64,000 nucleotides of DNA from a virus. This document shows positions 34,142 to 40,900 of this stretch, in pieces. The stretch spans positions 18,345 through 82,344 of IMG/VR virus record IMGVR_UViG_3300032245_001520; one strand, written 5' to 3'. A program made the position numbers and the translations under genes. The first letter of the stretch is position 1; every line of letters starts with the position of its first letter. Under the pieces are notes generated by a model that worked only from the letters and a program-made list of their open reading frames with translations, searched no databases and was not told the origin of the DNA.

Positions 34142-35317
34142 TCAGGTCTGAGCGTCAAGTTGCTCCGCCATCGCAACGAGTGCTGCCCAAGTCGGAGAGT
34201 TGAACCGGCTGCCAACCCAGTAGGCAACGGTGATAATCGGGTTGTTCACTCCCCAATTCTTGGCGTTGTCCACCGTTGCTGGACCGCCGATAGTGATGTT
34301 GCCAATGCTGTAGTCGCCAGCGAGGTTGACGAAACCGCTGTCGGTCACACCGTTTATCCACGCTTTGACAGGGTCGGTGCCGTTCCCAGGGTCGTGGACG
34401 AGCAGCGTGTTCTTGGATCCCAAACCGGGGTTCACCGTAAGAGCGTCGGTGTAAGGGAGTGTAGAGAGTGGCCCATTTCGGTAAAACTTGACGGTGTTCG
34501 TGGAACCCTCTCTCTTGATGTGCACTGACCCGTTCGTCGGTGTGAAACCCGGACCTGTGAACTCCAGAAGGTACCCGTCCGGAACGACATTCCAAGCACC
34601 AAATTGAACAACGCACCAAAATGCTCGACCGATTCCAATCACGTCCGGCGTCCGGGCAGTCCTAAAGGGAGAGTTCCGAAGCGTAGAGAACTGGGGTCCA
34701 TAGCTGATACCCACTGAAGCGGGTACTTGGCCAGCCACAAAGACACCGCCCTCGCCGACCAGGGTCCGCAATTCCTCGGTCTGCGAAAACCACTTCGTCA
34801 TAGAGGTGGAGGTGGAACCTGCATCGATGGCCAGCAGGTAGTTGTTTGTTTTGTTGGGGTCGGTGAAGGGTGGCAGAGTCTGCAGGGAATCAGGGTACTG
34901 CGACGCCACGAAAGCGCCAACATTGTAAGACGAGGGGTTGGTGTTCACCTGCCTCATCGACCACGAGCAGATTGGTTGGCAAGCACCCTGCAGAGGGAAA
35001 CTAACAGTGGAGGGTGTAAACTGAGACTGTGCCCATCCGCCGCCAGTGTAAATCTTGAAAGTGTTGTCTCGTGTGTCGTACCACATTTCACCGAGGGAGT
35101 TCCCCGAGAAACCCCCTAGTGGCGGAGTCTGGTTTGGTGCAGTGCTGCTGACTTGAACCGGACCAACTTTGACCAGACCGGTGCCAGAGGCAGTCTTGAA
35201 GAACACCCCTGGATACAAATCGGCATCGTTGACTGCTACCTCACCGAAGGCAAGGGCGCCGGGTTGTGGTCGTTTATGCTCTGTTGACGACCTTTTCAGC
35301 GTGATTGTCAAGGCCAT
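34142..35317 (-). CDS. Lectin-like tail adhesin paralogue 7 (391 aa)
   Basis: Module at 1-100 (LKRSSTEHKRPQ, FGEVAVNDAD, KVGPVQVSSTAPNQT, GEMWYDTR). Body landmarks: ICSWSMRQVNTN, RAFWCVVQFGAW, KNTLLVHDPGNG, VAYWVGSRFNSPT and LDAQT at the end. It is separated from the other six by a promoter-like decamer and is 8 bases downstream of the 576-residue fibre, so it probably belongs to that transcript. Confidence 0.78.
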   Translation of the reverse strand: MALTITLKRSSTEHKRPQPGALAFGEVAVNDADLYPGVFFKTASGTGLVKVGPVQVSSTAPNQTPPLGGFSGNSLGEMWYDTRDNTFKIYTGGGWAQSQFTPSTVSFPLQGACQPICSWSMRQVNTNPSSYNVGAFVASQYPDSLQTLPPFTDPNKTNNYLLAIDAGSTSTSMTKWFSQTEELRTLVGEGGVFVAGQVPASVGISYGPQFSTLRNSPFRTARTPDVIGIGRAFWCVVQFGAWNVVPDGYLLEFTGPGFTPTNGSVHIKREGSTNTVKFYRNGPLSTLPYTDALTVNPGLGSKNTLLVHDPGNGTDPVKAWINGVTDSGFVNLAGDYSIGNITIGGPATVDNAKNWGVNNPIITVAYWVGSRFNSPTWAALVAMAEQLDAQT

Positions 35318-35325
35318 GGTCGTCC

Positions 35326-37056
35326 TCAGAAGCTGCCGCCGTCAACAGTTCCCGTGTACCTGAGTTGGTTCCCAGCAGGGTTGACTTCGAGCATTTGACC
35401 GGCAGTTCCGATGGGGAGAACACCTGGTCCTGGCCCAGTGGTGAGACCCTGGAGGATAGTGCCTGGCTGGGCATACTCACTCTGACCCACCTCATTGAGA
35501 ACGGTGCTCAAGAAGTCGTACGTAATCGCAGTGGTCGGACCAACGGGGTCAAGGACGTCGTCCGCGATAAACACCGGACCCCTTTGGGTGGCGCTGGTTG
35601 GAATGCCGAGAAGAGTTTGGGGGGAGACGACTAAGGAAGCCTCTGACCCCGCATTGACTTGCTCCTGTGTGGCGTATCGGGCGAGTCCGGACAGACTGGT
35701 GCTTGCGATTCTGCCGTTTAACGTGGACGGCGTAACAACCTTGAAGTCATTCTCACCAATGTTGACCTCCAACTGAGTCGCCAACAGAGCCAGACCCGGA
35801 CTGAACTCGCTTGCCTCCAGAGAGGACAGACCGAGAGGCGTCACAGCGATAGTATCGTCCGTGCCCGCCTGAGTCTCCCCAGGTTCTGCGAGGCGCACGA
35901 TGCCCTTGACAGTGGTGCTGGCATCGGGTACCGAGGATGAACCGATGGGAATGTACTCCCAAGCAGTGCCACTGCACACATACCAGTCGCCAGGGTTGAC
36001 CGTGTCAGGTGTGCCACCGGGGGGAGTGTAGACTCCAGCAGTGTCGACCACCACGAAGTAGCTGGTAAGACCAGCAGCGGCAGCAGGCAGGTCAGCACCG
36101 ACAGTGAAACCTTTGGCAGCACCTGCGGTGGTCACCGTGCTCACTTTGCCGGTGTTACCGTTCAGTGTCCCTGCGAGTGTGAGTCCGCCACTGATAGACA
36201 GGTTGTTGATTTGAGTTTGGAGAGCAGCGCCAGCACTCGCAGTCAGAGCAATGGTGTCATCATTGAGAGCCAGAGAGTCTGTCAGTGCGACAACACCAGG
36301 AGTGCCGATGGCGCCATCTGCGACACTGATGATTGAGTTGCTATCAACGTTAATGTTCTGGCCGACCTGAAGTATGCCTGCCTGGCCAACAGAACCGGAG
36401 TTGACGCTGACGATACCAGCGGTGGCCGTCAGACCCGTGCCAGGTTGCATGACACCAACCGTGGTCGCAGAAGCGATGGCGACGCCGATGATGGCGTTGG
36501 TCGTGCCGATGACGCTGATGGATCCGGATCCCGCGATCGTCTCCACTCCACCCGGACTGGGGAGAACCCACCGGACGCCAGTGGCAGAGGCAGGGTCAGC
36601 AGTCAGTACTGTTCCTGGCCCACCGATGGCAACGTTGACTGGAACGCCAGCGCCGGAAGCAGCCAGGATGGCGCCTTTCGCCGGATAGGCACCCGTGAGG
36701 ACGGGCGGAGTGGCGTAAAGAGTGGGAGGAGCGTTGAGGCGACCGAAGGCATCGAAGGAGACACGACGAACATAGTCGTAGCTAGCAGCGGCGATACCAA
36801 CGGTTGCGAGACCGATCGTGCCTGTGTCGATGATGCCAGTCGCGGGGTTGGTGACAATACCGACGCCTGCCGTGACCTCGGAGACACCGCCACCACCACC
36901 ACCACCACCAGTGACGTTCAGGTAGTTACCAGAAACTGCGAGACCTGACCCAACAATCAACAGACCTGTGGGCGTGTTGAGACCGAATGTTGGCGGCCAG
37001 TAGAATGGCGAGTTGGGGATGGGGATTAGGAAACTTGGGGGATTAGGCAGCGACAT
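35326..37056 (-). CDS. Tail fibre protein (576 aa)
   Basis: The ATG at 37056 has a GGAG ribosome-binding site; an upstream GTG at 37137 is less likely. It opens MSLPNPPSFLIPIPNSPF. A run of eight glycines (about residue 50) is followed by beta-rich repeats. Residues about 315-450 (NNLSISGGLTLAGTLNGNTG...ADLPAAAAG...GDWYVCSGTAWEYI...KGIVRLAEPGETQAGTDD; segments only) match a cassette in the giant fibre at 37916. The C-terminus GTAGQMLEVNPAGNQLRY resembles the closing segments of the AVG-repeat fibres. The 5' untranslated part between the promoter-like decamer and ATG contains a strong hairpin. Confidence 0.8.
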   Translation of the reverse strand: MSLPNPPSFLIPIPNSPFYWPPTFGLNTPTGLLIVGSGLAVSGNYLNVTGGGGGGGGVSEVTAGVGIVTNPATGIIDTGTIGLATVGIAAASYDYVRRVSFDAFGRLNAPPTLYATPPVLTGAYPAKGAILAASGAGVPVNVAIGGPGTVLTADPASATGVRWVLPSPGGVETIAGSGSISVIGTTNAIIGVAIASATTVGVMQPGTGLTATAGIVSVNSGSVGQAGILQVGQNINVDSNSIISVADGAIGTPGVVALTDSLALNDDTIALTASAGAALQTQINNLSISGGLTLAGTLNGNTGKVSTVTTAGAAKGFTVGADLPAAAAGLTSYFVVVDTAGVYTPPGGTPDTVNPGDWYVCSGTAWEYIPIGSSSVPDASTTVKGIVRLAEPGETQAGTDDTIAVTPLGLSSLEASEFSPGLALLATQLEVNIGENDFKVVTPSTLNGRIASTSLSGLARYATQEQVNAGSEASLVVSPQTLLGIPTSATQRGPVFIADDVLDPVGPTTAITYDFLSTVLNEVGQSEYAQPGTILQGLTTGPGPGVLPIGTAGQMLEVNPAGNQLRYTGTVDGGSF

Positions 37057-37113
37057 GAGGTCTCCGAAGGCAGGGATATCTGTGGCGCAAAAGCGAGTTG
37101 TGAAAAAGTTGAG

Positions 37114-37135
37114 GACCCCTGTAGAAACAGGGGCC
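37114..37135 (-). promoter_or_regulatory. Leader hairpin of the 576-aa fibre gene
   Basis: CCCCTG-TTTCTA-CAGGGG on the minus strand, between the promoter-like decamer and the ATG at 37056. A CAACTTTTTC tract follows 9 bases later, so it could act as an attenuator or stabilise the 5' end of the mRNA. Confidence 0.5.
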
Positions 37136-37151
37136 ACGTTTATCGTTGTGT

Positions 37152-37161
37152 GGTTTTACCC
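37152..37161 (-). promoter_or_regulatory. Promoter-like decamer, 576-aa fibre gene
   Basis: GGGTAAAACC followed by ACACAAC, 95 bases before the ATG. The TAA stop of the GIY-YIG-like gene is inside the motif. Confidence 0.58.
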
Positions 37162-37869
37162 TACCCTGACTCGATTTTCTTTGCCGTGGGGAAGGCCACG
37201 TGATTTTTGTTTGAGGGTGAGACTCCCGGCGCTGAGTGCACCCAATTCAGGGTGAAGAGGGTCTTCCCACTTTTGGGCAGCCACTTGTTTTCCTCTTTCT
37301 CGGCGTTCTTCTGTTGGGATGCCGCAGATGCCAACTCCGAGCTCTTTAGATCGGGCCCCACCTTTCGCCGCTCCCTTTAGACCGCACCTGCGTTGATAAT
37401 CGGGGTCTTCGGCTATTCTTTTAGCGATAGCAGCGCGACCCCCCCTAGCAAGTCCTTCCTTGGTTCTTTTTGCCGCGTTCTTTTTGTTTCGTTCGCTCAA
37501 ATAAACGGGGTCGTCTGAGTACATGCCCTTTTTCTCAGCCATAAGTTTAGCAGTGCTCCTCCTTCCATTCTCCCTGGCAACCTTTAATGAGACGCCCGTT
37601 CCAGAACACCCCTCATTGAGACAACAAGGGTTGTTAAGATCGGGACGAATTAAACGGTCTTCTACCAAGTTAGCCTGTTTCCATCCTTCATCAGAGTAAG
37701 GGAAACACTCTAGCACTTGCTTTTCAGCGTCGTAAAAATCCCAGGCCCACTTGTTTGTGCTAGGGGATCCCCAGTACTTTTCGTCGAAGACCCTTTCCTT
37801 GTGGACACCCCAGTAGAAGTATGAGGTGCCCGGAAAGGTGATTTTGTAAGTGTAGATGCGCGGTTTCAC
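37156..37869 (-). CDS. GIY-YIG-like homing endonuclease (237 aa, GTG start)
   Basis: The N-terminus IYTYKITFPGTSYFYWGVHK fits a degenerate GIY-YIG core (YTY...YWGV), followed by YWGSPSTNKWAW and the Glu candidate in QANLVEDRLI. The C-terminal half has basic helix-turn repeats, and SKELGVGICG-x-PTEERRERGKQ matches the repeat units of the HNH-like gene at 50237. It ends SRGLPHGKENRVRVG. Located between two fibre genes, with a promoter-like decamer 20 bases upstream. Its TAA stop lies inside the next decamer. Codon use is more A/T-rich than the fibres around it. Confidence 0.72.
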   Translation of the reverse strand: MKPRIYTYKITFPGTSYFYWGVHKERVFDEKYWGSPSTNKWAWDFYDAEKQVLECFPYSDEGWKQANLVEDRLIRPDLNNPCCLNEGCSGTGVSLKVARENGRRSTAKLMAEKKGMYSDDPVYLSERNKKNAAKRTKEGLARGGRAAIAKRIAEDPDYQRRCGLKGAAKGGARSKELGVGICGIPTEERRERGKQVAAQKWEDPLHPELGALSAGSLTLKQKSRGLPHGKENRVRVG

Positions 37870-37889
37870 AGTGTTGGTGCAACTGCAGT

Positions 37890-37899
37890 TGTTTTACCC
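37890..37899 (-). promoter_or_regulatory. Promoter-like decamer (variant), GIY-YIG-like gene
   Basis: Variant GGGTAAAACA followed by ACTGCA, 20 bases before the GTG start. Confidence 0.58.
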
Positions 37900-37915
37900 T
37901 TCAGTAGGGGCCAGC

Positions 37916-40900
37916 CTAAAATCCACCGGCGTCGAAGCTGACAACCGTTTTTAGCTGACCCGTGCTCAGGTCAACCACAACTCCCAACTGATTCGCAGCA
38001 GTCACAGTCGAGGTTGTCTGCAGCGGAGTGGAGAACAGGTTTCCTGTCAGAGTTCCACCAGACTTGGGCAGCGCCGCAGCAGCCAGATCGTAAGCAACCT
38101 TGACCGAGTTGGGTGTCGCAGCCGTTGTGGCAGAGGTTGAGGCAACGGAGTTGGTGAGTTGCAGCACACCGACTTCGGAGGTTGATCCCGTCGAGACACT
38201 GACGATAACGTTCGCCGGGTCTGTGGAGTTCACAGTGACAGGAGCGACGCCAGCCACTGTGTCAACGGTTCCCCCACCGCCACCGCCACCTGCGGTCCAA
38301 GTGAGCGGTGAGCCAGGACCGTTGGAGGTTAGGACCTGACCGGCAGCACCGACGCCTGAGGGCAGAGTGATCGGACCGGCAAGAGACAGTGAGCTGACTG
38401 TGCTCAGCAGGTCGATAGAACCGAAGCGAGCCGGTGTATCAATCAGAGCGCCTTCCAGCAGCGAGTTAGCCTTGTCGAACGTGGAGTCGTCAAGAATGAA
38501 ACTACCATTGAGGTTGAGGCGAGCAGCAGCGCCGGAGGGAGTGTAGAACTGGCTATTGCGCAGGAACGCAGTGGTTCCGAGAGCACTCGTAACGGCAGCG
38601 TTAGTCTCGCCAGTGGCAAACACGTTGCTCGTGTCGATAACAGTTGTCCCCAGGGTGAGAGTGACAGCACCGACGACAGGGCAACCGCTGGCAGAGAAGA
38701 CACCAGCAGCGTTGTTGATAGTAACAGGACCGATGCGACTATCGTCAACGTTGAAATAACCTGCACCCGTGATGTTCAGGGAGGACAGATTGGCCTCGAC
38801 ATCGAAGAACTGAGAGTAGCCATTGCCTGACTTGGTAAAGACGACGCCAGTATTGAGTGTGCACTCGTCAAGGTAAACTCCGCCAGCACCGCTGTGAGTG
38901 ATGTTGCCAAAGAACAGAACACCCGAGACGCGAACGCTGGAGGAGGCACCCGTGAAGGCGACTGTGCCGTTGATGGTGGCACCGGAGCGGTTGGCACCCA
39001 CGATGTCCAGGTTGAGGTCCGTAGCACCGATGGTCAGGTTCTCGGTGTAGGTGCCCTGGTGAAGCACAATGCGCTCGCCAGTGTTGCCAGCGGCGGTGAG
39101 AGCACGACCGATGGTCAGGAACGGTTGCTCTTCCGAACCAGTGCCGTTGGTGTCGTCACCGCCCACCGGGTCAACGTTCCACTCTTTGCTGTACTTGTGG
39201 AAGTTGGCACCGGAAGTGCGAGTGTAGCTAATGGGGTCGGTGCCGATAGTGTTGACGGTGGTGTACTGGGCGTAGGAAGTGCCACCATTGGTCGTTCCGT
39301 TGGAGACGAAGTACAGTGCGCCGTTGGGCAACTCGGCCGTAGAGTCAGCGTTGCTCGCACGGGTCAGCAGGGTTGTAGTCGTCCAGACGTAGACGCCGTT
39401 CTGGAAAGCGGAGGCCTGGTTCTTAACTAGAACTCGGTCGGTAGCACCAGTGCGAGCAACACCGTCGATGGTTGCCAGAGCAGTCCCAAGTGTCAGTGTG
39501 GCGCCGACGCCAGCAGTGCCGTTGTTGTAAGTGACGACCCCTGGAATGGCGACTGTGGTGGCGACTCGGACAGCGTCCTGAGGGCGAAGACCGCCAGAGA
39601 TCTGGTCGACGTAGAACTTCGAGGTCGGCGACTCGGGGGACGAGGGGATAGGGTTGCTGCCGTTGAGGAAGATCTCGCCGGAGAAGGTGCCACCCGAGAT
39701 GGGCATCGCAGCAGCAGCCAGGTCGTAGGCAGCCTTGACAGCGGTGTCGGTGGCGGCGACTGTGGAAGTCGCAGTGTTGGTGGCGTCGGAGAGTTGAACC
39801 GACCCTTTGACCAGCAGGGTACCGTCCTTGGTGTTGACGACGTTGTATCCACTAGGTTCACCTTCCAGCCAGTAGTAGGAGATGCCAGTGTCGAGAGCGA
39901 CGTAAAGCGTCTCAGGAACACCTAGCGCAGGGAAGGAACCGAAGTTGGCAAACTGGGCCACCCCACCAGCGGGGGCGTCACCCGGAGTGATCCACTCGAG
40001 AGCGGAACCAGTGGAACTGAGGACTTGACCCGCAGCACCGACGGTGCCCAGTCCGTCCAGAATGCCCGCACCCGGTTTGATATTCATCGCGCTGTCGCCC
40101 GTCAGCCAGGAAGCTGTGGAGTTAGGGGCGATGACGAGTTGACAGTTGGCAGTGGCGTCTGTAACAGCAGCACCGAAACCTACGGCCACGTTGTAGTTGC
40201 CGCTGGTGGCGTTGCCAGAGCAGGCACCCAGAGCGACGTTGCCGATGCCAGTGGTCAGAGCGTTGTTGGCGCTGAAACCGACGCCGGTATTAGGGTTCTC
40301 GCCATCCTCTGTGCTAGCGAAGACGACCCCCAGAGCAGTCGGAGTGGCAGTGTTGACGCCAACAATAGGATCAGCGGGGTTCTCGTTGTCAATCGTGATG
40401 GGCAGAGTGCCGGAAACGGACTGAACTCCGTCAGCAGCGTTCGTGATCCACTCAATGGCAGTGCCAGTGGAACTCAGGACTTGACCCGCAGTACCGAGGT
40501 TGCCGGCTGTGTCGCGAAGACCAGCACCGGGTTGGATGTGCTTGCTAGAGTCGCCCGTCAACCAGTTCTGACCGACGGCAAACGACAGTGCCATTTGGCA
40601 GTCGCCGTCTCCGACAGTGGCCTCGTATCCGAGCAGCAAGTTGCGGGAGCCGGTCTGGAGATCTTCACCAGCGTGAGCGCCAATAGCTGTGTTTCCACTG
40701 CCATTCACATCAAGAAGAGCATTGCCACCGATGGCAACGTTATCGCTTGACGCACCCGCCGCGAAAGCCATGGCGAAACTGCCGATGGCCAGGTTAGAGT
40801 TGCCAGTGGTGAGGGAGCAAGCAGTGCCATCACCGATGGCGACGTTCCTGCACCCCGTCGTGATAGCAGCGAGAGGAGCACAACCGATGGCAACGTTGTC

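Noticed and set aside
24843-35317. Diversity-generating retroelement
   Set aside because: The Mtd-like N-termini raised the question, but I see no reverse transcriptase, no template/variable repeat pair with adenine-specific differences, and the adhesin ends do not look like C-type lectin variable regions.
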